Shown: positions 36,801 through 51,800, numbered from the stretch's first letter. The stretch: 64,000 bases of DNA from Myrica gale (GCA_963930655.1 OZ005602.1:1061501-1125500), one strand, 5' to 3'. The notes: generated by a model from the sequence alone, not told the origin. Translations and numbers: made by a program.

Positions 36801-39800
36801 TGTATAGAGACAAGGAGTTTAGTTAACTCCCTCCTTAAAGTGTATGGTATCACATCTAAGATTTGCTCCGCTACCAATAGAGCATTACAAACTTAAAGCT
36901 ATCATCTATAAATCGGGAATGTGTGATTCCTAGCACATAAAACAAATGAGCATTAAATACTCAGATACGTCATTAGTGCTGAATCAGTTGAAAAGAAGTA
37001 ACAGTCATTTGTGCTGTCAACACACTCAGTTACAGAACAGTGTGCTGGATGGTTTGATCCACATTTTATAGTTTTCTACCATTTTACAAAAGAACAAAAA
37101 TCAAATGGAAAGATCATATAAAATCATTAAAAAAAAAGTACCCATTACCAACAATTCCTTTTTCCTGGTAATATTAGTAACTAGAGCCTTCACAACTTTT
37201 ATTGGTTCTAAATGTCACATATTCATGAAAGTAAAAAATCTTAAATAACCTTTCCAAATTGACTTCAGCTATAAGAATCTTGTTTATTGAGGGGAAAAAC
37301 AGTAGAGGGTAGTTTAAATATGTCAAAGTAAGTTTTTCCACTTTTGTAAAGTATACCTAAAGGTGATGTTCGGTTGCAAAAAATCAATCAAATTTGCAGA
37401 AAATTTGATAGTAGTGTGAATATTTAGGTAGATTGAAGTTTTATTGGAGAACATGGTTCCAAAGTAGTGTGATGAATATCTTCCTTTGGGTGCTAGTTTC
37501 AAATGTGTTCATATCTGGGACAGAATTCTTGAATGGATGGAGAGGACGATGGCAGGTTGGAAGCGCTTGTATCTGTCTAAAGGGGGGTAGACTTACTCTC
37601 ATCAAATGTACTTTATCTTGTCTCCCCACTTATTTTCTTTCATTGTTTCCTATTTCGGTTGCGATGGCTACTAGGTTGGAGAAGATTCAGAGGGACTTCC
37701 TTTGGGGTTGTGATGCTTCTATGCATAAGTTTCACCTTGTGAATTGGGAATTGGTGTGTTCTCCTTTTCAGAATGGGGGGGTTTGGGCTCCGTAGTATTG
37801 TTGCTTTTAATAAGGCACTTTTGTCTAAGTGGCTTTGGCGCTTTGCTCATGAGAGGGATAGGCTTTGGAGGGTGGTTATAGTTGCTAAATATGGGTGTTC
37901 GATGGGTGGTTGGAGGACTCCCCCATGCCAGGGGCCATATGCTATTAGTTTGTGGAGGTTCATTAGCAAAGTTTGAGATTTCTTTAGTAACCATATCAAA
38001 TTTTTGGTGGGTAATAGAGATATGGTCAGATTTTGGCATGATGTGTGGTGCAGCGATAGACCGTTGTCTTGTGTATTTCCAGTTGTTTATTCATTGGCAC
38101 ACCACAAGGAGGCATTGGTGGAGGAGAGCTTGGTGGAGAACAATGGATTTATGGTGTGGAGTGTTGCTTTCATTAGATCAGCAAACGATTGGGAGTTGGA
38201 GAATTTTTCTGCTTTCTTTTCCCTTTAGTATGGGATGGTACTTAGAAGAAGTGAGAAAGACAAGTTGTGTTGGAAGAAATCTAAGGATGAGATTTTTTTT
38301 GGTGAGATCAATGTATTCTAGTATTGCGGGTAGGAGATGTTTGTCCTTTCCTTGGAAAGGAGTGTGGAGGTCGAAATGTCCTTTGAGGGTCTCATTCTTT
38401 GTGTGGGAGGCTTCGCATTGGAGGATCCTTTCAACTGATAATCTTCGGAGAAAGGGAGTGTATATCGCTGATTGGTGTTATCTTTGTTGGTGTGACAGAG
38501 AATCGGTTGACCATTTGCTTCTTCATTGCCCTGTGGTGCGTGGGCTTTGGAACCATGTTCTCAGTATTGTCAATTATTGTTAGGTGATACCTGAGAAAGT
38601 GGTGAATGTGCTGTGGAGTTGGGAGAGGAAGTTCACTAACCCCTTCGCTAAGTCTATTTGGAGATTGATTCCCAATTGTATTTGGTGGAGCCTTTGGAGG
38701 GAGCGGAACAATAGATGTTTTGATAGTTGTTCTTTGTCCTTGGCCAAGCTGCAGGATTTTATGTTTTTTCTCTTTTCTGTAGGGCTGATGGGTTGTTAGA
38801 TGGCCCCTTTGCTGATTTTGATGATTTTCTTAGGCTGTGTTTGATTTGTAAAATTTTAGCCACCCAAAATTTTAACATAATAAAATAATTACAATATAAT
38901 ATTTCTCCCCATCAAATCATTATTTTTCACTCTAAAATATAAAAGATTCGTTCAAATCACCTCTCTTCACTTTTTCACCAATTCTAATACCTTAAAATTT
39001 TAACACTCAAACACAACCTTAGTTTTCTTGCTTGTTTGAACTAGTGATTTCGGTATAGTCCTTTGTACTGTCTTCACTTTTTCAAATAATATTGGCTTGC
39101 TTATAAAAAAAAAATGGAGTTTGTAAAAAGTTGGTGACATTTTTTAAAAATATTTAATTGTAGATTTTGGAATTTATAAAAAGTTGTATAGAGAGGTGTT
39201 TTAATGGAATTTTTTAATAAAAAAATACAAGAGTTTAACGAAAAACTATGGAGAGAGAAGATTTGCAAGATTTTTGTTTTGAAAAGGTTGAAATTTGTGT
39301 GAAAAGATGTTGAAGTTTATAATTTTTTGAGATTTTGGATGTTTGGCTGTGAATTTTTTTGTATTCAAAACTTATCAAAAAAAAATTATTCAAAAAATTT
39401 AGCCAAAAAGGTGAATTTTTTTAGTGGCCGAACATCACCTTAGCTTGGTGCAATCCAAAAAAGAAAGCAAGATCTTTATTTCGATATAGAAAGAACAACT
39501 AAATAACAAGTTCAATCTAACTAACACCCAACAATTAAAACACTTAGGGGCATCCTAACCTTTGATCTCGGTTTTGGCTTTTGGAAAAATGACGAACTTT
39601 TACGCCATGGCCAACTAAGTTCAAAGCAATGAAGTGACCTGACAAAATAATTAGTAGAAACAAAAAGGTCAGCTCCAAGATTCCACCAAATTTTACAGAA
39701 AATAAGTTGTCACAGAAATCTCACCAAAAGTACTCGTTAAAATCATCATAGTTTCTCCAGGAAGAATGAGGTGCTCGTCCATTATCATTGTTTGCAGCTT

Positions 39801-42800
39801 CCTGCGCAATTTTGCAAATAAGTCAACCATGAAACAGTGAGATTTCCAGAAACATCCATGGCAAGACTAGTTCCCATTCATGACGTGATTACTTTAATTA
39901 CCAAGATTTTCAGAAAACAGGAGCAAGGAGCGTGCAAAAGCCAGTGGATGCAACCCCCAACCAAGGTCCGACATTCACGGCTCAGTATCATACCCAGTCA
40001 AAGGCAGAGTCAGCTAGTGACTTGGGTATCCAGGAAAAAAAAATTCAGAGTTGAAGGGAGGAGTTGGATATGGGTATATAACTGGAAATAATCCAAACCT
40101 GACTGAATGTTAACCCTTTGTGATTTTTTTCCAAATCATTCAAATGGTGCCTTTTAAGCGTGACGTAAAGCCATTGAAAATCTAGAGCCAGAAAACTTTT
40201 CAACTCTAGACTTTTCTTCTTCACAAGCTCTGCCTCACTCAGTCTCCTCCCTCACACTCAGTCCTAAGTTGCTCAAATCTACTGCCACCACGTCTCACCA
40301 GCCTGTTGATTGCCCAACCGATGTCATGCAAGTTTTGCCTCTAAATCTCTCTCTTCTTTGTTTCATCATGTTTTCCTCCCTCTATGTCATCAACTCTCTC
40401 TCGCTCTCTTACTTCACTCACTTGGTCCACCACCCTGGCGTCACCACCACCAAAAACCATCACCAAAAGAAAATCAAGGATTTCTCCCTCTATCTCTCTC
40501 TATTCCAAAATTTTCACTAGCTATTTAAGCCCAAAAGGCCCTGCTCTGCCAGCCGACATCTGACCCGCTGCCAACTAGCTGGCTCAGCTTTGGAGATGGA
40601 GCTTGTCGGCGGCAGGGAATCAGAGGCCGATGCTGGTCTCCGACATAGTCGGAGTCAGTCCGCAACCACCTCTCTGCTTGTTCAACACAGAACAAGCAGC
40701 TGCCCACCCATAAAAATAGCCAGTGAAAGAACAGGAGTGATCAAAAGACCTCCTTTCAACTCCTCACAAAAAATAAAATAACTATTGATAGATGGTGAAA
40801 AGATCAAAAGTTTCGCAATCAAATACAAAACTACAACTCTTGCAACGTCCCACAAGAAAAACCTACTACTAGCTCACAGGAAATCCAAGGTTTTAATTCT
40901 TCAACAAACCAACCCAACCATTATAATATTAACGAACTTGTAATCTTATTCTTTGCTGTCCAGATTTTTCTGGAACCCTATTCTTGGTCTCCAGCCAATA
41001 CATATTTTAAAGAAAGAGTCAACATTATCGTTCATCCCATCCAATATATTGAACTGATATACTCCATTTTTTTTTATAAGTAAGCCAATCTTATTAAAGA
41101 GAAGAGAAACAAAGAACACACAACGGATTCAACAGTACAAGAGATTATACTGAAAACCCCTAACACAAACTAGAAAACTAAGAAAAAAGGGAAAACCAGA
41201 AAAGAGAACCCAACAACACAAAGGCCCAAAGAAAAAGCGACAACAAACAAAAACGCCCTCAACCCTCTAGCCACTGGGCAAAGCACAAGAAAAGGCCCCT
41301 CCTCCTAAAGATGACAATAGACAAAACCTCCACCAACGTACTCCCAAACCCCACCTCCATCCGACCGCTGCCAAACGCCGCCCTTAAAAGACTACCCAAC
41401 AGTCCAGCTCAATATTCTGGGCATCAGTTAATAAAAGAAAATGCCCGCCCTTTGTTCTTAGTCTTCCTAGCGATTGAAGAAGACCTTTCATAGTTAACCA
41501 AAGAGGTCAATCCCCAACAAGACCGACAGGTATAAAGCACTAAACTAAAGAACTACCAAAATACCGACCCAATAAAAGAAAATTAAAAAAAAAATGTATC
41601 TGCTTGGCTGAATGATAAGCAAGAGTAGCCCTAGACCAACAATGAAATAATAACAGTTCTAATCATCAACACGAGTGTGCAGCAAATGATTGGCTAGAAT
41701 TTCAAGGTAACTAGAAAGACATACCGCAGCAACAACTTCATACAAAGGAGAGATTACTTGATCCAGGAATGAGACACTATTATCCTCAGATTTGCAACTG
41801 TTGGCTGGCTCCGCAATCTGCTGCCTCAAAATCTCATCCATTTCCCTTACCATCTGAGAATTAAATTAATGACTCAAAGAATAATTGAAGTGAGGTGAAA
41901 AAGGCAGGGAGAACTTAAAAGAAAACTATAAGGCACACGTGACAAATTTCAAAGAAATTCAGCTTAACAAATGCAGAGGACTTTGTAGTCTGTCAAACTA
42001 TAACCCCACCAACAACATTGTGCTAACAAGGAAGAAAAATGTCTGGAAACCCATGTCAGAATGCCTCCACCCAAACAACAAAAAGAAGCAGTCTTATTCT
42101 AGAAACAGCTTTAAATTGAACTTAATTTCCTGCACCCAAATGCTTAACCTTGAGCAACCCAATGGCTGAAGAGTGAAAAATTCAAGACAAACAAGCACAC
42201 AATAAGTTATTAATCTCCACAGATGTATAATATGTTGAATTTTAAGTTCCAGATAAGTTATTCCAATTACCTTCAACAAATACACCCTAAAAAAGAAAAA
42301 GAACCTCAATGCCAGTAATTTTACTTCAACATCAGTTGTGCCAGAACTTCTGGACAATTTGAAGAGAAACGAAAAAATGAAAAACTACAAAGAACACTAT
42401 CAGCAAGCAAAGCTAATAATATAGAGAAGACAAACTAAGTACCATGCCCACAAACACGTTCTATGAACTGATCGCTCCTGGATTAACTTACATGATGAAA
42501 TATGTAGCACAAGCATTCTGGAACAAATCTAATGTTGGCCGCTTCACCCCATATCAGAAAGTATAGCGAAACAAATAGCAATTTCTTTTCCTTGTTAACA
42601 GCTTCCACACTGCAAAACAGAATATCCATTCCAGTAACTCCCAACAACCAAACATTAACAAAAATTCCTTCATTGAACAGCCAAAAGAAAGTGTGAGAGA
42701 TTCTAGACATGCGTACTTGCTCCAAACAGACTGAATGCACAAGTAGTTACACCACTTAATGTAATTGTCAAGAGACTTCAGAAACACCCTCTGTACAGCC

Positions 42801-45800
42801 TCTTCGTCCAATATCTGGAGAAAAAATCAAGGCTCTTATCATGCGTTAGACAAAACTATCCAAAAGAAAAATGACAAAGACTACAATTTGACAACTGTAA
42901 TCAACCGCTACACATACAAGCCAACTCAATTACTTAATAATTCCATGATTAACATTATACAACAGGGAAATAAGACTCGAGAAGACAACTACCTAAATGA
43001 TACAGCATGAAATGGTAGATCTTTCACCCACATCCAGAAACATTTGAAAACTACCAAAGTTGAGCATTTCAAAACTTTTTTTTTTGATAAGTAAGGAAAG
43101 CTTTATTGAAAACACCAAAAGAGGTAAAGTACAAAGAGCTATACTGAAAACCTACTCCAAACAAGCTACAAAACTAAGGAAATCGGAAAATTCAGAGAAA
43201 GGAAAACCCAGACCAGCATTTGCCCAAAGAAAAAGAGAACTCTTAACATCTTTCCCCTCAACCCTTCTAAAGACAAAAAAGAGTTCTCGAAACATCTCTC
43301 ATTCCTCTCCCTCCAAATAACCCACCAGGTGCACAAAGGGATCATCCTCCACACCCTCGAAGCAAGAGGGTTGTTGAACTTCCTTTTCCAACAAAACAAC
43401 ACCTCAATCACCCTAGAAGGCATTACCCAACAATAATTTGTAATGCTAAGCACATGAGACCATAAATCCCTAGCGACATCACAATGTAACAATATATGAT
43501 CCACGGATTCCCCATTACACCTACAAAGGTAGCAGCAATCAAGTAGACAAAGACCCCTTCTCCTCAGATTGCCGATAGTCAAGATTCTCTCATGTGCAGC
43601 CTCCCACACGAAGGAGACTCTCATAGATACAAAGGATCTCCATATCTGCAAGAGAGAAGCCCATATATTGATTTCACCGAGAAATGACATTCTTGGTACC
43701 CATCCAACACATCCTATCATCCAATCCCTAGAGAGCATTGCAAAACATTAGCCAGTCCATTTAAACATTCCACTCCATAAATTGTTCTTCTTGACAAATA
43801 CACAAGGTCAACTATCAAACCCCCAGCCCCCAAGGGGCCTGCCCCTTTTTTCCTCCCAAGAGAGAAACCCTTCAAAATCAACTTTACCTTTACCTTGAGA
43901 TAAACAAATATACATTTTTTCTGGGTAACTAGAAGGTATATAGTTTCACTTAAGTAAAGACTATCTAATCTCACTTATACGACTAAACATTTTCTTTAAC
44001 ACGTAGAAAAACCCCTTTTTTATAAGTAAGAAATTTTATTAAGAAAAGTAAGGAAGCAGTACAAAGATTGTACTGAAAGTACAGGAGAACCAAAATTACA
44101 GCATACAAACAAAAAAGCTCAAGAAGTCCTCGAAGTCAACAAAAGAGCCTCCCAACATAGCAGAGGACCAGAAATAAAGATCAATCATCAGACCACCCTG
44201 CAGCCTGGACACGGATAAATACCATTTTACGTGCAACGTTATGGAAAAAACAGCATACCATCTATTACATCACCGCAATGTAGCTAGGAAGTAAGCCTTG
44301 CTGGTTTCCCTGTGGGATTTATTGGGTTATGCCCAAGTCACTGAAGGTCTTACTGAGGACTGATACCATAGAACCCAATACCAATGTCAAATGTGAAGTA
44401 TTTGGAAGTGAGTGGTGGAACTTTTGAGGGAGCTGAACTCTTGGCAAAAAGATTGAATTCTAATTCTGGCTATCAACTGGATTGGGGCTATTAAGGAGGC
44501 TTTTTCCCCTCCTTTTCTTTTTTAGAGTTTTTGGATTTCTGTAACTTTAGATGTTAGCTGAACTTTATGTTTCTTTTTTTCTACATTTCTTATGCACACC
44601 TCTATACCAGGGCTGTGCCCTGTTTATTCATTTATCAAAATGGCGACATTGAAACATATTGGGGTAACTAAGAGAACTTAAATCTTAAACATTCTAATTA
44701 ACACAAGTAAAAGTGAAAGAAGGAAAACTTGACACCAGAGACTAAGATGAGGTATTAGGCAAACAACTACTAACACCAAAAAAGAAGAATGCGAGCACTT
44801 TTTCTACTTTCAAAAATCAAAGACAGATCCAGGGAAATATATGTCAACCCTGAGTAAACACATGCCCATCAAATACACCATCCCCAATTAATGCCCTCGT
44901 CACGATAAAGATTTGAGATTTACCAGCTCATTTTCTTCAGGAATATGAAGTCGAGATTGCTCATTAGCAAGAAGATGAATTATATGTTCCCTCTGGTTAG
45001 AAACATTGTCCTTCTGATAGCCACAAACTTTAAGCATTAGATGCAAGAAACTGTTCATAACGCTTAAAAAAAGAAACCATTCCACAGTAATCAATCAACG
45101 AGAGAAAAGCAGTATAAAGACCTGACCTACGGACATAAGAAGAAAAAAAACCATGAATGAAGGAAAAGAAACTTTCATAACCATCCAAAATGATATACCA
45201 AGAAACTTAAACTTGAAAAGAAAAAACGTAATAAATAATTTATGCTAGTCAATCTAATTGCTGCAAAACATTCCTTGACGTCTCATTGAAAAATCAAACT
45301 CAAGCATTAACCTCTGCATTTCCCACACAAAAGAAAAGATTCACATCACATCCAAATAACAAGCTTTCAGAACCAAAATATTTGCTTCCAGTAGTGGATA
45401 GATAAACAATCAAAGGTCAACCAAGACCATCCAATCCAAAAGAATCCTGCAAACCTGGTACACAAGAACCACCAATGAAAGCTATATAGCCTCAAAGCCT
45501 GGATGACGAAAGGCATGTGAGCCACTTTCTCTCCAACCAGTAAGGCAGTTTAGTACAGCCTTTGTACTGTTCTTTCTCTTTCTTTTCTTTCTAATAAAAT
45601 TAGAAGCTTATTCATCAAAAAAAAAAGTAAGGCAGACTGAGAACAGATAGAGCACTAGGCTAATTTTGACATAATGCTTGAATATCAGATCCAAAACAGC
45701 AGCAAGACCCTCCCTTCATGTTTGCATCATATTTTGAGATGAGCCCCACAACTAAGGTATTGCAGTCCAAAGGCTTGTCCACAAGGCATAGACATAGGGG

Positions 45801-48800
45801 ATGTTTGGTGACAAAAAAAAATAACCTTTTTTAAGAAATATTTCAAAAGTAAAATTTTTACAACCACACAACAAAATCTCAAAATTTTCACAAAAATTTC
45901 AACACCCTTCCACACCAACTTCAATACTTTTAAATTTAAAAAAAAAAAAACTATATCAAATCTTCTATCTCCTTACTTTTTAACAAACTCCAATAAAAAT
46001 CATTCTACAATCGAACATTCTTAAATTTTTTCACCAACTTTTTACAAATCCCCGTAAAAGTCAAAACTCTCAATTTTTAAAATTTTTGCTTGCCATCACC
46101 ATTGTATCACTATCCAACTTTTTCAACTTCAATATTCAAAAATTAAAGAAGACCTACCTGAAATCCAAATATATAGTGAAGGAAATCAAGTATATCAGCA
46201 CTTCTTTTGGCAGGAATAGGAAAATCGACAGGCAATTGTGGTAGACCTCTGAAGTACTTTAAAGCTGACACTGCAGCTTGGACCTAGCAATAGCATCCCC
46301 GAGTTAAAGAACAGTAAAGTAACCACATATGAACTTAAGAATAAAGAAAGGAAAAAACTAACCTCAGGCATATTCGCAATGACATTTGTAATGGAAGGGC
46401 CATCAAGAGGAATAATGTTATAAGCAATTAAATCTTCTGTCATTGCAGCATCAGATTCCATCACCTTTTTAAGCTGCAAAGACAAGCAATCAGATAAGAT
46501 CGCATAAAAATAGCAATCCTGAACTACAATAAAAGCAAAGACCGAAATCTGTATCAAACATGAGTTCTGCTAACTTCTGCAGTTCGCCCAAACAAGAAGT
46601 CCTGCTATCGTACTGAACAAAATGTTTCCAAATGATCTCACAGCAGGAACAAAAAAACAAAAACATCCCTGCCAATTAAGGGCTAACCATGCTACTATTA
46701 TCAGTTTCCAAACAAGAATCTAGTCTTCCATAAATCAACAAAAGGAAAGGAGGAGAGCCCCCCCCCCTTCCCTGAGTCCAGACTCAACCACCAGTTGTTA
46801 CTATCTAGTCTTAGTTTCTTCCTCCACAAAATAGGAATGAAAGATCCCTTCTCAAAAACCAACATTACAAACTATTGTTTGAGTACCTCTGGAAAGGAAG
46901 ACAAGGTACTTTGCAGATATGAAGATATTTCATACAAGCCAAAAGTCCTGACAGAACTATTCCCAAGAATCTAAATCCACAAACATCAAATGCCTCTAAA
47001 TATTGAGAAGTATTTGAATAGAAAAGCTCATTCAACACCCTCATAATATAAGACCGGCAAACGAAAACATATCCAATCAACATGAGGTCCCATGCCTCTC
47101 CAAAAGAATTTTGAAGACAAGATTTAGAAGCACCTGATCCAATCAACATAAGGTCCCATGTCTTCCTTGATTAGCTTAGTAATCCAACCACCAGTTACGG
47201 AGCTAGTTTACTCAATAAAAGCCAAAAAAAAAAAACTATAGCTGAGAAGGCAATTGAATTTGAGTGACATTGATTTTCAATCAAATTTCATACTATAACA
47301 ATGATCAATCTATCCTTTTATAAATTAGAAGCTGGCTTAGCTAAAAGCTGCGATATTTCCCAGTACAAGTAGGAACTCCCCATCCTAGTTGATGAATCTG
47401 GTTGAATGACAACAGCATCACTAAACTACTGGCTTCCACTTTCCCATTTTGTTGGAAGATGGTAGGGTCGGAGGAGGGAGGAGGCCTTTCTGTTTTGAGA
47501 ACATGTGGTTGAAGGAGACCGGCTTTGTTGACCATGTAAGGTGGGATTCGTTCGAGTTCCCAGGCTCTCCTAGCTTTGTTCTTGATTCCAAGTTAAAGGC
47601 TTTGAAGAATAACCTTAAAGTTTGGAATCAAGAATTTTTTGGAGATGTACTTTAGAAAGTCTTATTTGCTAAGCAAACTGTCGTCGCTTGACTATTTGGA
47701 TGGGGGGGGGGTTTGTTAGAGCAGAGTGGAAGTGTTGGGGGAGCTGGATCACTTGATCGAGTTGGAGAAGATTATTTGAAGACAAAAGTCGAGATCTCTT
47801 TGGCTCAAAGATGAGGATAGGTGCACAAAATTTTTTCATCGCATGGCCAATTCAAACATAAGGGTTAATTCGATATCTTGTTTGGAGGTGGAGGGGGAAA
47901 GGGTTGAGGACTCAGTGATTATTCCGAAGAGAATTGTCGAGTTCTATGGCTCATTGTACAAGGAGCCTTTCTCTTAGAGGCCGTCATTGGATGGTTTGGA
48001 GTTTGCCTCCATTTCGGAGGAAGAAGCGAGTTGGCTTGAAAGGCCTTTTGATGAGGATGAGGTCACGGGGGTGGTTCATAGCCTCAATGGGGATAAGGCT
48101 CCGGGCCCGGATGGTTTCTCCTCAGCTTTTTTTCAGTCTTGTTGGGAGGTGGTTAAGGGAGACATAATGGCTTTGTTTCATGAATTTGCCCAAAGGGGGA
48201 AATTTATTATGCTCATTTCTAAAAAGGCAGGAGCTGGGGATTTGAAAGACTTTCGCCCAATCAGTTTGGTTGGAGGGGTCTATAAGATTCTTGCCAAGGT
48301 GTTGGCCAATAGGTTGAAATTAGTACTTAAGAAGATCATTTCGCCTTCTCATAATGCCTTTGTGGGGTGTAGGCAGATTTTGGATTCAGTGTTGATCGCT
48401 AATGAATGTATAGATTCAAGATTGAGATCGAATGTTCCTGGTTTATTATGTAAGTTGGATATTCACATGGCTTACAATCACGTGAATTGAGATTTTCTTT
48501 TTTTTATAAGTATGAATTGAGATTTTTTATTGTATCTTTTGAGGAGATGTGGGTTTTGTGAAAGGTGGTGTGGGTGGATTGCGTATTGTATCTCTACTGT
48601 CAAATTCTCGGTGATGCTTAATGGCTCTTCTCATAGCTTCTTTGGTAGCTCCCGTCGTTTGCGTCTGGGCAATCCACTTTCTCTCCTCTCTTGTTCATAA
48701 TAGTCATGGAAGCACTAAGTAGGATGATGAACGAGGTGGTTGGAAGAGATTCTATCGAGGGGTTTAAGGTTAGGAGGGATGGTAACAATGGGTGTACATT

Positions 48801-51800
48801 TCGCACTTACTCTTTGCCGATGATACACTCATCTTTTGTGGGGTTAATGAAATCCAAGTGCGCAACCTTAGATACTTGTTGTTGTGTTTTGAGGCAGTCT
48901 CTGGGCTTAGGATTAACTTTGGCAAATCTGAGGTTATTCCTATTGGCAGAGTCTATGAGGTTCAATTGCTAGCGAACATTTTCGATTGTAGAGTGTCGTC
49001 GCTTCCGATGACATACCTGGGTCTGCCTCTTAGAGCTAAGTTTAAGAGTGCATATCTGGGATGGCATTGTGGAAAGAGTCGGAAGACGATTGGCAAGTTG
49101 TAAGTAAGGGGGGCAGGGTATCGCTGATAAAGTCTACTCTTTCTAGCCTCTCCACGTATTTTTTGTCGCTTTTTCCTATTCTGATGTCGGTGGCTAATAG
49201 ATTGGAGAAGCTTTAAAGGGAATTTTTTGTAAGGTAGCGGTGGAGATGAGCATAGGTTTCACCTTGTCAAGTGGGCTAGAGTTTGCGCTCCTATTAGCGA
49301 GGGAGGACTTGGTCTAAGCATGCTACCCCTGTTCAACAAAGCTTTGCTTGGGAAGTGGCTTTGGCGGTTCACTTATGAAAGGGGCAACTTATGGAGGACA
49401 GTTATATCGAAGAAGTATGGTTGTGACATGGGTGGTTGGTTCACTTTGGAGGCTCAAGGCTCTTATGGAGTTAGCTTATGGAAACACATCAACAAAGGTT
49501 GAAACTTTTTTAGGGAATATATTAGGTTTTCAGTGGGGGATGGATCAGAATTCGGTTCTGGCACGACCATTGGTGCGGGGAGCGATCATTGACGTTGGAG
49601 TTTCCTCTCTTATACTCTCTAGCTCGTTGTAAGGATGTTTGAGTGGCTGATTGTGTTGTGGAAGGATCCGAAGTAATAGTTTGGAATGTCCACTTTGAAA
49701 GGACGGTTAACGATTGGGAGATGGAGGATTGTGCAACATTTTATTCTTTATTGTATTCAAAGGTTTGGAGGAGTGGGGGTGTGGATAAATTGTTATGGAT
49801 GGGTACTACAAATAGGGTCTTCTCAGTTAAATCTATGTATGCTCTTCTACTATTACTTATCAAAAAAAATGTATACTCTTCTACTACATGGCTCCAGAGT
49901 GGTTTTCCCTTGGCGCCAATGTTGGAGGAACTTGGTTCCCCCTAGAGTTGCATTCTTTGTGTGGGAGGCTTCTAATGGGAAAATTCTGACCATTGACAAC
50001 TTGAGGAGGAGGGGTATTTGCATGATCAAGTGGTGCTACTTGTGTAGGAATGATGAAGAATCGGTCGATCATATCCTTCTTCATTGTTCGCTGGCAAGAG
50101 GGTTATGGGCGCATGTGCTGAGCATTTTTAATCTTCAATGGGTTATGCTTAGGAAGGTGGTTGATCTATTGAATTGTTGAAAGACGAAGTTTGAGGATCC
50201 AACTGCTTTGGCCTTATGGAAGATGATCCCAGCTTGTATTTGTTGGAGTTTGTGGAGGGAAAAGAATGATAGATGTTTTGAGGATAGGGCGTTGTCTTTG
50301 GATAGTTTGAGGGGCTCTATGTTGCTTTCTCTTTTTCTCTGGGCTAATTCGGTGTTAGGGAGCCCCTTTACGAGTTTCCTGGAGTTTCTAAGTTTTTTAG
50401 CTTGTATGCTCTAGGTATCAGTATAGTCTCCTGTATTGTTACCTCCTCTTTCTTTTCAATGGAGTTTTCTTACTTAACAAAAAAAAACTATGATATGCAG
50501 CAGCTTCAGAGACAGAAGTTCATGGAAGTTGAGGAAAAACAAACTGCAGCTCATCACTCAAAAGTATATTTCAGATCCCCCATTCCTTAGAACTCGTTAA
50601 AAGAGAGGTGTCTCAAAAGAGGTAAATAGAACCAAACAATCCTTTGATCCAACCCAACGTTTAAAATTTTGTGCTAAGTATATGAAATAAGAAAGATTCT
50701 AGAAATTTTTTTCTGTGTGAGCCTGAGAAAGTACACATTTCTTCTTCCAAATTATAAGATAAAATTTTGCACACATTGAACAAATATAGCAAAACGTATG
50801 CATAAGTTTAATTTGATCAGTATTCAATCACAAATGCGCCAGGCTTTGAAAATTTTAACACAAAACAGCATATGCTTCTACAGTTCCACTTCCAACCTCT
50901 AAAATCCAAAATAACTAGGCAAAAGGAAAAGGCAAAGGTCCGCATTCCTACATATATAAGAAAATGATTGAAGGGTCAATATCCAACCTCTTCAGGAATC
51001 TCCTTGGTCAGCTGTTCCAGCACCGACCCTAAAACTTTTAAAGTTGCAAACACTCGTTTCCTCTTAACTGTCTTACGCTCCAACCTGAAATCAACTATCA
51101 ACAAGTTAACAAAGTAACATGGAAAAAAAAAAGGAAGGCAAACACAAATCCCTCTATGAAGGAAGGCACAAAATTATTTCCCATACGCAGAATCTAGAAC
51201 TGCGATACAAATATATTCATGGATTTACACTACAAATGTCAGTACTATTTGGTTACAGGTAGGCATAAGAACCAGAGAAAAATATTATGAGCAGTCAAAA
51301 TGAAACAGAAGAAAAGTGAATTGTTGACATCTAGCACATGTAGAAGAAGCCAACCTGTATCAACACACGTATATTAAACTGTACATTAGCACCAGAAGAC
51401 TGATCTAGCAGCTTTTGGAAGAGTTAAAGGAAAATACCTAGGGGGCGCTCAAGTTTGGATAGGAGATGGTCAAAAGAATAGGGGGTGACAAATCTTCCAA
51501 CAGCACCAGCGAAGTTCTGTTTATCTAACTATAGATCTTCAGTTAATAATAGGACAATATCAGTTATATATTCATATCAAACTTTATGCAGTGCTCCTAT
51601 CAACGAGGGCAGTGGCAAATAGAGTTTCCTAAACATATATGTCCAACGCTTACAAATAGCCTGCTCATTTATTTGGGATAAGTTATCAAATGCCATATTT
51701 TGAACTTCCAAAGAATATGTTACAACATTTCCCTTTTTTCAATTACAACAACCATACCATACATATCATGCAACCATGAAGAAATTTTGGTTGCTGTTTT

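Larger units (their letters stand above)
37361..39440. mobile_element. MITE (GTTCGG-type ends) split by a LINE
   Basis: Terminal inverted repeats AGGTGATGTTCGG and CCGAACATCACCT enclose about 420 bp of MITE sequence, interrupted by the LINE at 37452-39114. Flanks TAA/TAG suggest a 3-bp PIF/Harbinger-type duplication. The right half shares ttggtgac and gtttgtaaaaagttgg with the relic at 45799-46104. Confidence 0.8.
47432..50487 (+). mobile_element. LINE with most of ORF2, antisense in intron 4
   Basis: It starts within the endonuclease ([17 protein letters not shown]), runs through the RT ([54 protein letters not shown] at about 48810) and the zinc-knuckle region ([18 protein letters not shown]). 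It ends cttacttaac plus poly(A) at 50487. Several frame breaks, and it hosts two micro-insertions. Confidence 0.92.

Noticed and set aside
40269-40781. Plus-strand open frames of 60-83 codons
   Set aside because: Serine/leucine-rich runs from pyrimidine-rich intron DNA; no start context, domain or splicing support.
46745-46775. C-run near exon 5
   Set aside because: Simple homopolymer; no structural or regulatory context.
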